DNA from: Agromyces cavernae
GTDB lineage: Bacteria > Actinomycetota > Actinomycetes > Actinomycetales > Microbacteriaceae
Length of the DNA: 64,000 nt
NCBI RefSeq assembly: GCF_021044935.1
Contig: NZ_JAJNMP010000005.1
Span: forward strand, 1-64,000
Direction: 5' to 3'
Under the pieces are notes generated by a model, which worked only from the letters and a program-made list of their open reading frames with translations, ran no database searches and had not been told where the DNA came from. Within the stretch, counting starts at the first letter, position 1, and each line of letters starts with the position of its first letter. Below are positions 17,872-27,446 of this stretch, one piece after another. The position numbers and the translations under genes are program-made.

Positions 17872-18548
17872 CCCGAATCCTCCTCGTCGAAGACGAGATC
17901 GCACTGAGCGACCCCCTGAGCTTCCTCCTCGAGCGCGAGGGCTACGAGGTGGAGGTGGCCGCCGACGGACCCGCCGCCATCGCGGCATTCGACCAGGCCG
18001 AACCCGACCTCATGCTGCTGGACCTCATGCTGCCCGGACTGCCGGGCACCGAGGTCTGCCGCGAGATCCGGTCGCGCTCGACGGTACCGATCATCATGCT
18101 CACGGCGAAGGATTCCGAGATCGACATCGTCGTGGGCCTCGAGCTCGGCGCCGACGACTACGTGACGAAGCCGTACTCCACGCGCGAGCTGCTCGCCCGC
18201 ATCCGCGCGGTGCTGCGGCGGCGCACCGAGATCGACGACTACGACGAGGCGATCCTCGAGGGCGGTCGGGTGCGCATGGACGTCGACCGGCATACGGTCG
18301 AGGTCGACGGAACGGCCGTGCCCATGCCGCTCAAGGAATTCGAGTTGCTCGAACTGCTCATGCGCAATCCCGGTCGCGTGCTCACGCGCGGTCAGCTCAT
18401 CGACCGGGTGTGGGGGTCCGACTATTTCGGCGACACGAAGACGCTCGACGTGCACATCAAGCGCATCCGGTCGAAGATCGAGCAGCAGCCCTCCGAGCCC
18501 GTGCAGCTCGTCACCGTGCGTGGGCTCGGCTACCGTTTCGAGGCATAG
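17868..18548 (+). CDS. regX3: Phosphate response regulator RegX3
   Basis: This 226-residue OmpR-family regulator has a receiver domain with acidic pocket VEDE and phospho-acceptor Asp in LMLLDLMLPG, and conserved K in YVTKPYS. The winged helix ends TVRGLGYRFEA. The start is GTG 17868, with CAGGAG upstream and a GTGA overlap with the senX3 stop, so translation is coupled. It is predicted to bind the PHO-box repeats at 7.7 and 16.5 kb. Confidence 0.94.
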   Translation: MTRILLVEDEIALSDPLSFLLEREGYEVEVAADGPAAIAAFDQAEPDLMLLDLMLPGLPGTEVCREIRSRSTVPIIMLTAKDSEIDIVVGLELGADDYVTKPYSTRELLARIRAVLRRRTEIDDYDEAILEGGRVRMDVDRHTVEVDGTAVPMPLKEFELLELLMRNPGRVLTRGQLIDRVWGSDYFGDTKTLDVHIKRIRSKIEQQPSEPVQLVTVRGLGYRFEA

Positions 18549-18562
18549 GCCCGCAGCGACGA

Positions 18563-18592
18563 ATGAGCGGATGCCCCGGGGCATCCGCTCAT
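18563..18592. terminator. Perfect 30-bp palindromic terminator
   Basis: ATGAGCGGATGCCCC (18563-18577) is followed directly by its reverse complement (18578-18592). It lies between convergent regX3 and the lipoprotein gene and is probably a bidirectional terminator. It contains two copies of the word CGGATGCC/GGCATCCG. Confidence 0.75.
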
Positions 18593-18633
18593 GTCGTTCG
18601 TCTGGAAGTGGCGCCGCTCGGCACCACCGCTCG

Positions 18634-19113
18634 TCACGGGGCCAGGTCGGAGTACTCGGGCAGGCTGCTGTCGAGCACCGGCACGCCGATCTCGATGCCC
18701 TCGGCCGAGCCGTACTGGAAGTAGATGTCGACGAGCCCGCCGGGCTGTGTGTCGATGCCCTCGAGCAGGATGGGGTCGAGGACGTCGATGCCCTCGACGT
18801 CGGCCGCGCCGAGGCCCACGGTCGAGCCTGCCGCGACCTCGATGGTCTGCGTGTCGCCGCTGGAGACGAGCTGCACGTCGAGCTCGACGTCGTCTTCGCC
18901 GTTGTTGACGACGGTGAGCACGAGGTTGCCCTCATCGCCGTCGTCGCTCACGACGAGGATGTTGCGCAGGTCGAGATCGCCGACATCGGCGGCGACCCCG
19001 TCGCTCGCGTCGTAGGGCTCGGTCGTCGCCTGATAGGTGAGCATCGCGCAGCCGCTCGCGCCGAGCGCGATGCCGAGAGCGAGAGCGGCGGATGCCACGA
19101 GACGCGCCTTCAC
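18634..19113 (-). CDS. Small secreted lipoprotein, unknown function
   Basis: This 159-residue protein has a lipoprotein signal peptide (VASAALALGIALGASGC, Cys near residue 22). The mature part looks like a small all-beta domain (LVLTVVNNGEDDVELDVQLV) similar to DUF4352- or CopC-type immunoglobulin folds, but no name is assigned. The start is GTG 19113 with GGAGG 5 bases upstream. It is divergent from carD. Confidence 0.75.
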   Translation of the reverse strand: MKARLVASAALALGIALGASGCAMLTYQATTEPYDASDGVAADVGDLDLRNILVVSDDGDEGNLVLTVVNNGEDDVELDVQLVSSGDTQTIEVAAGSTVGLGAADVEGIDVLDPILLEGIDTQPGGLVDIYFQYGSAEGIEIGVPVLDSSLPEYSDLAP

Positions 19114-19240
19114 AGAACCTCCAAGAGCGAGCGGGCGCGCGGCCGTTTCGGCGCGCGCGAGGAATCGAATCCGAGCATATCGTACGGTCGCGGCGGCCAT
19201 GCGAGGGGGAGGCGGAACCTTAGCACGATCCCGAATGTGA

Positions 19241-19246
19241 TATCCT
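19241..19246 (+). promoter_or_regulatory. Candidate -10 box of the carD promoter
   Basis: TATCCT preceded by TGTGA forms an extended -10-like element 27 bases before the carD ATG, with AAAGGA in between as a ribosome-binding site. No good -35 box is seen. Confidence 0.4.
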
Positions 19247-19272
19247 GAGAGTTGCCGAAAGGACACATATTC

Positions 19273-19755
19273 ATGCTTTTTGAGGTTGGCGAAACCGTCG
19301 TTTACCCCCACCACGGTGCCGCAACGATCACCGAGGTGAAGAAACGGATCATCAAAGGTGAAGAGAAGCTCTACCTCAAGCTGAACGTCACGCAGGGCGA
19401 CCTCGTCATCGAGGTTCCGGCCGAGAACGTCGACCTCGTCGGCGTGCGCGACGTCATCGGAAAAGAAGGCCTCGACAAGGTCTTCGAGGTGTTGCGCGCC
19501 CCCTTCACCGAAGAGCCGACCAACTGGTCGCGTCGCTACAAGGCGAACCTCGAGAAGCTCGCCTCGGGCGACGTGATCAAGGTCTCCGAAGTCGTGCGCG
19601 ACCTGTGGCGTCGTGACCAGGACCGCGGGCTCTCGGCCGGCGAGAAGCGCATGCTCGCGAAGGCACGTCAGATCCTCATCTCCGAGCTCGCGCTCGCAGA
19701 GAAGACCGACGAAGAGGCTGCCTCGACCGTGCTCGACGAGGTGCTCGCCTCCTAG
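19273..19755 (+). CDS. carD: CarD-family RNA polymerase-binding transcription regulator
   Basis: This 160-residue protein has the N-terminal RNA-polymerase-interacting domain [17 protein letters not shown] and a helical C-terminal DNA-contact domain ([16 protein letters not shown]). In actinobacteria CarD stabilises open complexes at most promoters, especially for rRNA. ATG 19273 matches the conserved family start; an upstream in-frame start at 19252 would add an unlikely extension. It is followed by ispDF, as in mycobacteria. Confidence 0.95.
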   Translation: MLFEVGETVVYPHHGAATITEVKKRIIKGEEKLYLKLNVTQGDLVIEVPAENVDLVGVRDVIGKEGLDKVFEVLRAPFTEEPTNWSRRYKANLEKLASGDVIKVSEVVRDLWRRDQDRGLSAGEKRMLAKARQILISELALAEKTDEEAASTVLDEVLAS

Positions 19756-19830
19756 CGGGTCCTGCTCCGCAGGTCGGGTGGCGAGTTCGGCGTGCGTTTC
19801 TCGCGATCGGCGCCGCGCTACGCTCGTGCC

Positions 19831-21024
19831 ATGAGCACGCCCACGATCGCCGTCGTCATCGTCGCGGCCGGAAGCGGCACTCGCCTCGGGTACGACGAGC
19901 CGAAGGCATTCGTGCCGCTCGGTGACGGCACGGTGCTCGCGACCGCCGTCGCCGGCGCGCTCGGCATGGCGTCCACGCCGCACCTCGTGCTCGTCGTTCC
20001 CGCCGACCGGGTCGATGCGAGCCGGTCGGCGTTCGAGCCGGTCGTGGCCGGGGCATCCGCCGTGCTCGACGTCGTCGCGGGCGGCGCGACCCGGCAGCAG
20101 TCGGTATCGCGTGGACTCGCGGTGCTGCCGCCCGGCATCGACACGGTGCTCGTCCACGACGCCGCTCGGGCCCTCACGCCGAGCCTCGTGTTCGACGAGG
20201 TCGCCGGAGCCGTGCGCGCCCGCAACCGCGGCATCGTCCCCGCGCTCGACGTCGTCGACACGATCAAGCGAGTCGGGGGCGACGGCAGCGTCGTCGAGAC
20301 CGTCGACCGGTCGCAGTTGCGCGCGGTGCAGACGCCCCAGGGCTTCCCGCGCAAGGCGCTCGATCACGCCTACGCCACGGCGCGCGACGAGTTCACCGAC
20401 GATGCGGCGCTCGTCGCATCATCGGGCCTCGCCGTCGACATCGTCCCGGGCGACGTTCGAGCGTTCAAGATCACGGTGCCGGCCGACCTGCGCCGCGCCG
20501 AGCAGCTCGTCGCGGAACGCACGGGGCGAACGCCCCCGCGCGCCGCGCCGCCCCCGCGCATCGGCACGGGCACCGACGTGCACGCCTTCGCCGCCGACAC
20601 CGGCACCCCGCTCTGGCTCGCCGGACTGCACTGGCCCGATGAGCGCGGGCTCTCGGGGCACAGCGACGGCGATGCCGCCGCGCACGCGATCTGCGACGCG
20701 CTGCTCGCGGCCGCCGGGCTCGGCGACGTCGGCCAGGTCTTCGGCACCGACGACCCCCGATTCGACGGCGCACGCGGCGAGGTCTTCCTCACCGAGACGA
20801 GGCGGCTGGTCGAGGCATCCGGATTCTCGATCGGCAACGTGACCGTGCAGATCGTCGGCAACCGGCCCAAGCTCGCGCCGCGCCGGGCCGAGGCCGAGGC
20901 GCTGCTCTCACGCGTGCTCGGCGCGCCGGTGAGCGTGAGCGCGACCACGAGCGACGCCCTCGGCTTCACGGGCCGCGGCGAGGGTGTCGCCGCGATCGCG
21001 ACCGCGCTCCTCATCCCCGCCTGA
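19831..21024 (+). CDS. ispDF: Bifunctional IspD-IspF isoprenoid enzyme
   Basis: This is a 397-residue fusion of two MEP-pathway enzymes. Residues 5-225 are IspD (MEP cytidylyltransferase), with the nucleotide loop AAGSGTRLG and VHDAARAL. Residues 235-395 are IspF (cyclodiphosphate synthase), with metal ligands in GTDVHAF and [12 protein letters not shown]. The domains join through a short proline-rich linker. TACGCT at 19819-19824 is 6 bases before the ATG, so it is probably leaderless. Confidence 0.95.
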   Translation: MSTPTIAVVIVAAGSGTRLGYDEPKAFVPLGDGTVLATAVAGALGMASTPHLVLVVPADRVDASRSAFEPVVAGASAVLDVVAGGATRQQSVSRGLAVLPPGIDTVLVHDAARALTPSLVFDEVAGAVRARNRGIVPALDVVDTIKRVGGDGSVVETVDRSQLRAVQTPQGFPRKALDHAYATARDEFTDDAALVASSGLAVDIVPGDVRAFKITVPADLRRAEQLVAERTGRTPPRAAPPPRIGTGTDVHAFAADTGTPLWLAGLHWPDERGLSGHSDGDAAAHAICDALLAAAGLGDVGQVFGTDDPRFDGARGEVFLTETRRLVEASGFSIGNVTVQIVGNRPKLAPRRAEAEALLSRVLGAPVSVSATTSDALGFTGRGEGVAAIATALLIPA

Positions 21025-21066
21025 CATGCTCCGCGTCTCACGGCGGCGCGCCGGTAGGCTTGGCGG

Positions 21067-22479
21067 GTGACCGTGCGACTCTACGACTCGAAGGCCCAGG
21101 CCCTGCGTGACTTCGTGCCCCTCCGCGAGGGGCACGTCGGCATGTACGTCTGCGGGCCGACCGTGCAGTCGAGCCCGCACATCGGGCACCTGCGCAGCGC
21201 CCTCGTGTACGACATCATGCGGCGCTGGTTCGCGTATCGCGGCAACGACGTCGCGTTCATCCGCAACGTCACCGACATCGACGACAAGATCCTGAACGCA
21301 GCGGGCGACGAGCAGTGGTACGCGCTCGCCTACCGGGTCGAGCTCGAGTTCACGGCGGCGTATGCCTCCCTCGGCATCCTCGCCCCGACCTACGAGCCGC
21401 GCGCGACGGCGAGCGTGCAGCAGATGCAGGAACTCATCGCACGACTCATCGAGCGCGGAAACGCGTATCCGGCGCCCGACGGCTCGGGCGACGTGTACTT
21501 CGACACGTCGAGCTGGCCCTCCTACGGCGAGCTCACCCGCCAGTCCCGCGACAAGATGGAAGCCGCGGCCGACGCCGACCCGCGCGGCAAGCGCGACCCG
21601 CGCGACTTCGCGCTCTGGAAGGGGCACAAGCCGGCAGAGCCCGAGTCGTCGAGTTGGCACTCGCCCTGGGGAGCCGGGCGGCCCGGCTGGCACATCGAAT
21701 GCTCGGCGATGGCGGCGCGCTACCTCGGCACCGAGTTCGACATCCACGGCGGCGGGCTCGACCTGCGGTTCCCGCACCACGAGAACGAGCTCGCCCAGTC
21801 GACCGCAGCCGGCGACGGCTTCGCGCGCTACTGGGTGCACAACGGGCTCGTGAACACGGGCGGACAGAAGATGTCGAAGTCGCTCGGCAACTCGGTCTAC
21901 GCGGCCGAGCTGTTCGGCCTCGCCTCCCCGCTCGCTGTTCGGTACCTGCTCGGCGGAGCGCACTACAGGTCGACGCTCGACTACGCGCCGAGTTCGCTCG
22001 CCGAGGCCGAGGCGACCGTCGACCGCATCCGCGGCTTCCTCGAGCGGGTCGAGCGCCGCCTCGCCGGCACGCGGTACTCGGGCGTGGGCAGCCCGGTGAT
22101 CCCCGATGCCTTCGCCGACGCCATGGACGACGACTTCAGCGTGCCGCAGGCGCTCGCCGTGCTGCACGACACCGTGCGCGCGGGCAACCAGTCGCTCGAC
22201 GACGAAGAGCTGCACGACGCCGCGGTCGCGCACGGCCAGGTGGTCGCGATGGTCGAGGTGCTCGGCATCGACCCCCGCGACCCGCACTGGTCGGCGGGTG
22301 ACTCGGGCCCCGCGACATCCGCGCTCGACGCCCTCGTCACGCGCCTCATCGAAGACCGCCAGACCGCACGCGAGTCGAGGGACTACGCCGCGGCCGATCG
22401 CATCCGCGCCGAGCTCGCCGTCGCGGGCATCACCATCGAAGACAGCCAGACCGGCACGCATTGGAGCTTGGGATCATGA
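21067..22479 (+). CDS. cysS: Cysteinyl-tRNA synthetase
   Basis: This 470-residue class I synthetase charges tRNA-Cys. The HIGH motif is PHIGHLRSA near residue 37 and the KMSKS motif is intact near 273. Zinc ligands are in YVCGPTV and WHIECSAM. The start is GTG 21067, 6 bases after TAGGCT (21055-21060). It overlaps rlmB by four bases (ATGA). Confidence 0.97.
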   Translation: MTVRLYDSKAQALRDFVPLREGHVGMYVCGPTVQSSPHIGHLRSALVYDIMRRWFAYRGNDVAFIRNVTDIDDKILNAAGDEQWYALAYRVELEFTAAYASLGILAPTYEPRATASVQQMQELIARLIERGNAYPAPDGSGDVYFDTSSWPSYGELTRQSRDKMEAAADADPRGKRDPRDFALWKGHKPAEPESSSWHSPWGAGRPGWHIECSAMAARYLGTEFDIHGGGLDLRFPHHENELAQSTAAGDGFARYWVHNGLVNTGGQKMSKSLGNSVYAAELFGLASPLAVRYLLGGAHYRSTLDYAPSSLAEAEATVDRIRGFLERVERRLAGTRYSGVGSPVIPDAFADAMDDDFSVPQALAVLHDTVRAGNQSLDDEELHDAAVAHGQVVAMVEVLGIDPRDPHWSAGDSGPATSALDALVTRLIEDRQTARESRDYAAADRIRAELAVAGITIEDSQTGTHWSLGS

Positions 22480-23516
22480 AGGGCAGCAGCGGAAAGTCGC
22501 GCGCCGGAGCCGTACGCAAGGGCAAGGGCAAGCAGGTCGGCTCGGGCGGTCAGGGGCGCCAGGCGCTCGAGGGCAAGGGTCCCACGCCGAAGGCCGAAGA
22601 CCGAGCCTGGCACCCCGCCGGCAAGCGCAAGGCCGCGCAGGAGCGCTATGCCGCCGCGGGCGGCAAAGGCAGGGCCGCAGGCAAGGTCGCCGGCCAGGGC
22701 GCCCGAGCCGGTGCGCCGCGCGGTGCCTCGGGTGCGGCCCGCCGCTCGAAGTCGGGCGACGAATCCGAGATCGTCACGGGCCGCAACTCGGTCGTCGAGG
22801 CACTGCGTGCGCGCATCCCGGCGTCGACGCTCTACATCGCGGCGCGCGTCGAGATGGACGACCGGGTGAAAGAGGCGATGAAGCTCGCCAACAACCGCGG
22901 CATCCCCATGCTCGAGGTCATGCGCCCCGAGCTCGACCGGCTCGCCGGGCATGACGCGGTGCATCAGGGCATCGCCCTCAAGGTGCCGCCGTACGAGTAC
23001 GCGCACCCGATCGAGATGCTCGACGAGGTGCTCGCGCGCGACGAGACCCCGCTGCTCGTGGCACTCGACGGCATCACCGACCCGCGCAACCTCGGCGCGA
23101 TCCTGCGTTCCACGGGGGCGTTCGGCGGCCAGGGCGTCATCGTGCCGCAGCGCCGCTCGGTGAGCGTCAACGCCGCGGCCTGGAAGACGTCGGCCGGCGC
23201 TGCCGCGCGCATCCCCGTCGCCATGGCTCCGAACCTCACCCAGACGCTCAAGACGCTCAAGGAGCGCGGCGTCTTCGTGCTCGGGCTCGACGGCGACGGC
23301 GAGGTCTCGCTGCCCGGCCTGTCGTGGGCCGACCGGCCGATCGTCATCGTCGTCGGCAGCGAGGGCAAGGGCCTGTCCCGCCTCGTCGCCGAGACGTGCG
23401 ACGCGATCGTCTCGATCCCGATCGAGGCGGCCACCGAGTCGCTCAATGCCGGCATCGCGGCATCCGTGACGCTCTACGAGATCTCGAAGCTGCGCGCCGA
23501 GGCGTCGGTCGAGTAG
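22476..23516 (+). CDS. rlmB: 23S rRNA 2'-O-methyltransferase RlmB
   Basis: This 346-residue SPOUT-class enzyme methylates G2251 of 23S rRNA. The first ~95 residues are a basic, Gly/Lys/Arg-rich low-complexity tail typical of actinobacterial members. Next come the RNA-binding domain (GRNSVVEALRARIP) and the SpoU catalytic domain with LDGITDPRNLGAILRS, VGSEGKGL and IPIEAATESLNAGIAAS. The last codons (GTC GAG TAG) lie inside the palindromic repeat that follows. Confidence 0.93.
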   Translation: MKGSSGKSRAGAVRKGKGKQVGSGGQGRQALEGKGPTPKAEDRAWHPAGKRKAAQERYAAAGGKGRAAGKVAGQGARAGAPRGASGAARRSKSGDESEIVTGRNSVVEALRARIPASTLYIAARVEMDDRVKEAMKLANNRGIPMLEVMRPELDRLAGHDAVHQGIALKVPPYEYAHPIEMLDEVLARDETPLLVALDGITDPRNLGAILRSTGAFGGQGVIVPQRRSVSVNAAAWKTSAGAAARIPVAMAPNLTQTLKTLKERGVFVLGLDGDGEVSLPGLSWADRPIVIVVGSEGKGLSRLVAETCDAIVSIPIEAATESLNAGIAASVTLYEISKLRAEASVE

Positions 23517-23581
23517 CGACGAAGTCGCGTATCGAGACCCCGTCAGTGGTCTCGATACGGCGCTTGCGCGCCTACTCGACC
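23507..23581. repeat. Nested palindromic extragenic repeat
   Basis: The outer arms are GGTCGAGTAG (23507-23516) and CTACTCGACC (23572-23581), and the inner arms CGTATCGAGACC (23528-23539) and GGTCTCGATACG (23548-23559). Each half carries its own small hairpin (CGAC-GAA-GTCG and GCGC-TT-GCGC). The word GGTCTCGATACG...CTACTCGACC is, from memory, a common dispersed repeat in Microbacteriaceae. Here it separates convergent rlmB and DUF4032 genes and may act as a bidirectional terminator. Confidence 0.75.
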
Positions 23582-23591
23582 GGCGGAAGTT

Positions 23592-24911
23592 TCAGACCTT
23601 CAGGCGCCAGTCGTTCTCGTCGTCGGGGTCGATCGCGCTGATCGCCGCCGTCTCGGTCGGCACGACGTCGAGTACCGCGGTGAACGAGCTCGTCACCGGG
23701 TCGATCACGGTCGCCTCGTCGCGGCGATGACGCAGCACCTCGTTGATGTACGAGGTCACCGCCTCGGCCAGGGGAATGTCGTGGCCGGCCTGCTGCGCCA
23801 TGAACCAGCGGTGCTCGAGCAGTTGGTGGAACACCTCGGCCGGCTCGAGCTTTCGGCGCAGGTCGAGCGGGATCGCCCGCACGACCGGTTCGAACACGCG
23901 CATGAGCCACTCGTGCGCGACCATCTCTTCGTCGAGATGGTCCTTGCCGTACGCCGCGCGGTACGAGTCGAGGTCGTTGAGCAGGCGACGAGCCTGGTTC
24001 TCGCCCGCGTCGAGGCCCGTGAGCCGCAGGAGCCGTCGCTGGTGATGTCCGGCGTCGACGACCTTCGGCTGGATGCGCACGCGCGTGCCGGTCTCGTCGG
24101 TCTTGATGCCGAGCTCCTCGATGTCGAACCCGAGCTCGTTGAGCCGGTTGACCCGCTCGTTGATGCGCCACCGTTCGGCGGAGGAGAAGACCTCGGGGCC
24201 CGTGAGCTCGTTCCACAGGCTGCGGTACGCCTCGATGATCCCGTTCGAGATGTTCACGGGATCGAGCTCGTCGGCGACCTTGCCCCCCGCCTCGAGATCG
24301 AGCAGTTCGCCGGCGATGTTGACCCGGGCGATCTCGAGGTCGTTCTCACGCTGGCCGTCGGAGAGTCCGCCCTCGTAGAGCTTGCCGGTCTCGGCGTCGA
24401 CCAGGTACGCGGCGAACGCGCCGGCGTCGCGCCGGAACAGCGTGTTCGACAGCGAGACGTCGCCCCAGAAGAACCCCACGACGTGCAGTCGCACGAGCAG
24501 CACCGCGAGCGCGTCGACGAGACGGGTCGCCGTGTCGGGCCGCAGCGTCTGCGAGAACAACGCCCGATAGGGCAGCGAGAAGCGCAGGTGCCGCGTGACG
24601 AGCACGGGCTTCAGCGCTTCGCCCTCGTCGTCGCTGCGGTTCGTGATCACGGCGACGGGGTCGACGCACGGGATGTCGAGGCGCTGCAGGGCGCGCAGCA
24701 TCTCGTATTCGCCCTTGGCCATCTCGGCGGTCGTCTCCTTGACGGCGACGACGTGCGATCCGAGGTGGGCGAAGCGCACGAGGTGACGCGAGATGCCCTT
24801 GGGCAGTGCGGCGATCGTGTCGCTCGGCCACGCCTCGAGCGGCAGGTCCCACGGCAGGTCGAGGAGCGCGGGGTCGGTCAGTGCCGACGTGATCGAGAGT
24901 GAGCCGGTCAT
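23592..24911 (-). CDS. DUF4032 protein with kinase-like fold
   Basis: This 439-residue protein is of the actinobacterial DUF4032 family. The N-terminal half resembles a small-molecule or lipopolysaccharide kinase fold: a lysine in HVVAVKET, a catalytic-loop-like GFFWGDVSLSNTLFR near residue 160, and a metal-site-like YLVDAETG. The C-terminal half is helical. The substrate is not known. TACGCT precedes ATG 24911 by 8 bases, which suggests a leaderless start. Confidence 0.85.
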   Translation of the reverse strand: MTGSLSITSALTDPALLDLPWDLPLEAWPSDTIAALPKGISRHLVRFAHLGSHVVAVKETTAEMAKGEYEMLRALQRLDIPCVDPVAVITNRSDDEGEALKPVLVTRHLRFSLPYRALFSQTLRPDTATRLVDALAVLLVRLHVVGFFWGDVSLSNTLFRRDAGAFAAYLVDAETGKLYEGGLSDGQRENDLEIARVNIAGELLDLEAGGKVADELDPVNISNGIIEAYRSLWNELTGPEVFSSAERWRINERVNRLNELGFDIEELGIKTDETGTRVRIQPKVVDAGHHQRRLLRLTGLDAGENQARRLLNDLDSYRAAYGKDHLDEEMVAHEWLMRVFEPVVRAIPLDLRRKLEPAEVFHQLLEHRWFMAQQAGHDIPLAEAVTSYINEVLRHRRDEATVIDPVTSSFTAVLDVVPTETAAISAIDPDDENDWRLKV

Positions 24912-24997
24912 CGGAATTCAGCGTAGCCCGGGTGCCGGGCAGACGCCGATGCCGGCCGGGCCGAGGCCCGACCGGCATCGTGCGCGGTTCACCGGAT

Positions 24998-26098
<1,101 letters not shown>

Positions 26099-26108
26099 GG
26101 TTCTGTAT

Positions 26109-26134
26109 CTCCTTCACCGGCAGGTACGTGCCGG
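26109..26134 (-). promoter_or_regulatory. Leader hairpin next to the msiK ribosome-binding site
   Basis: CCGGCA-GGTACG-TGCCGG (26117-26134) forms a perfect 6-bp hairpin a few bases before GAAGGAG on the minus strand. A structured msiK leader motif is known from actinobacteria by comparative work; whether this hairpin belongs to that class needs a covariance search. It could control access of the ribosome. Confidence 0.4.
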
Positions 26135-26215
26135 ACGATCCGTAGTGAATGGACTTGCGTCGATGCTGACGCCTCCTCAGTATCGCATGCGCGCGAGGGT
26201 GGTCCGCACCGTCGA

Positions 26216-26266
26216 CGGATGTCCCGGGCCGCGGCCGCCGCGGTGAGGCCCGCGTCGGGACATCCG
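26216..26266. terminator. Inverted repeat in the msiK/dsbA-like gap
   Basis: CGGATGTCCCG (26216-26226) pairs perfectly with CGGGACATCCG (26256-26266) around a GC-rich 29-base loop with further pairing. It lies between two divergent genes, so it is unlikely to be their terminator and may be a dispersed repeat. The rest of the 270-base gap holds a TATCGT box near the rightward gene and little else. Confidence 0.4.
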
Positions 26267-26368
26267 CGTTCAGCGTTCGTTTGGAGGATTCCCAGACGCC
26301 GTGCCTACTATCGTGTTTGCGTTCGCGTGCAGTCGCGCGCGCCCACACAGCGACCGGAGTGACCATCG

Positions 26369-27295
26369 ATGAGCATTGGCGGAGCAGACAAGCCACGCCC
26401 TTCCCGTAACGAGCAGCGCGAAGCAGCGCGCGAGAAGGCACGGGCCCTGCGCGAAGAGCAGAAGAAGCGCGAGCGCCGCAACCGTTGGCTCATCCAGGGC
26501 GGCATCATCGTCGCCGTGCTCGCGGTCGCGGGCCTCGTCGCCGGGCTGATCTTCAACAACGTGCGTCCTGCGGGTCCCGGCCCCGCGAACATGGCGAGCA
26601 ACGGCATCGTGCTCACGGGCGCTGAGGGCGTCATCACCCCCGTCGAGACGCCCGCGCTCGACGCCGATGAGACCCCGACGCCGACCGTTCCGGATGAGAC
26701 CGGCACGGTGGCGAACATCGTGACCTACGTCGACTACCTGTGCCCGTTCTGCGGCGACTTCGAGCAGACCAACTCGGCGTCGATCCGCGCCATGATCGAA
26801 GAGGGCGCGGCGACGCTCGAGGTGCACCCCATCGCGATCCTCACCAACAAGTCGGCGGGCACGCAGTACTCGCTGCGAGCGGCGAACGCGGCGGCCTGCG
26901 TGGCCGACAACTCGCCCGTCTCGTTCCTCGACTTCCACGACCTGATGTTCGAGAACCAGCCCGAAGAGGGCACCGAGGGGCTCTCGAACGATGAGATCAA
27001 GGCCCTCGCGAAGCAGGCCGGCGTCTCCTCGCTGTCGACGATCGAGAAGTGCATCGACGACAAGCAGTTCCACAGCTGGGTGCAGGACGCCACGAACCGG
27101 GCGCTCACCCAGCCGGTGCCGAACTCCGACCTCGCGTCGATCACCGGCACCCCCACGGTGCTCGTGAACGGCAAGCAGTACGTGGGCTCGCTCACCGACC
27201 CGGCCGAGTTCCAGTCGTTCGTCCTGCAGGCGACCGGCGAGACCTTCTCCGAGTCCAGCGCGTCGCCGACGCCGACGCCGAGTCCGGCGCCGTAG
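26369..27295 (+). CDS. Membrane-anchored DsbA-like thioredoxin-fold protein
   Basis: This 308-residue protein has a charged, coiled N-terminal cytoplasmic segment (residues 1-42, rich in Arg/Glu/Lys), one membrane helix (about 45-67), a linker, and a DsbA-like thioredoxin domain (105-290). The redox motif is CPFC in DYLCPFCGDFE, and the cis-proline loop is GTPTVLVNG. The C-terminus is Thr/Pro-rich. It is expected to catalyse disulfide exchange in proteins outside the membrane. Confidence 0.9.
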   Translation: MSIGGADKPRPSRNEQREAAREKARALREEQKKRERRNRWLIQGGIIVAVLAVAGLVAGLIFNNVRPAGPGPANMASNGIVLTGAEGVITPVETPALDADETPTPTVPDETGTVANIVTYVDYLCPFCGDFEQTNSASIRAMIEEGAATLEVHPIAILTNKSAGTQYSLRAANAAACVADNSPVSFLDFHDLMFENQPEEGTEGLSNDEIKALAKQAGVSSLSTIEKCIDDKQFHSWVQDATNRALTQPVPNSDLASITGTPTVLVNGKQYVGSLTDPAEFQSFVLQATGETFSESSASPTPTPSPAP

Positions 27296-27372
27296 GCGAC
27301 TCGTCACCGACCGACCGGCGCCTGCCGGCGGCCGGTGACCGCGAGCCCCGGTAAGATGGCCGGGGCACGCAT

Positions 27373-27445
27373 GCCGGCTTGGCGCAATTGGTAGCGCACC
27401 GCTCTTGTAAAGCGGTGGTTGCGGGTTCGAGTCCCGCAGCCGGCT
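27373..27445 (+). tRNA. tRNA-Thr (anticodon TGT)
   Basis: The acceptor arms GCCGGCT (27373-27379) and AGCCGGC (27438-27444) pair perfectly. The D-arm, anticodon stem CCGCT/AGCGG with loop CTTGTAA, and T-loop GGGTTCGAGTCCC are all present. The anticodon TGT reads ACA. TAAGAT at 27352-27357 is a likely -10 box. Confidence 0.97.
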
Positions 27446-27446
27446 C

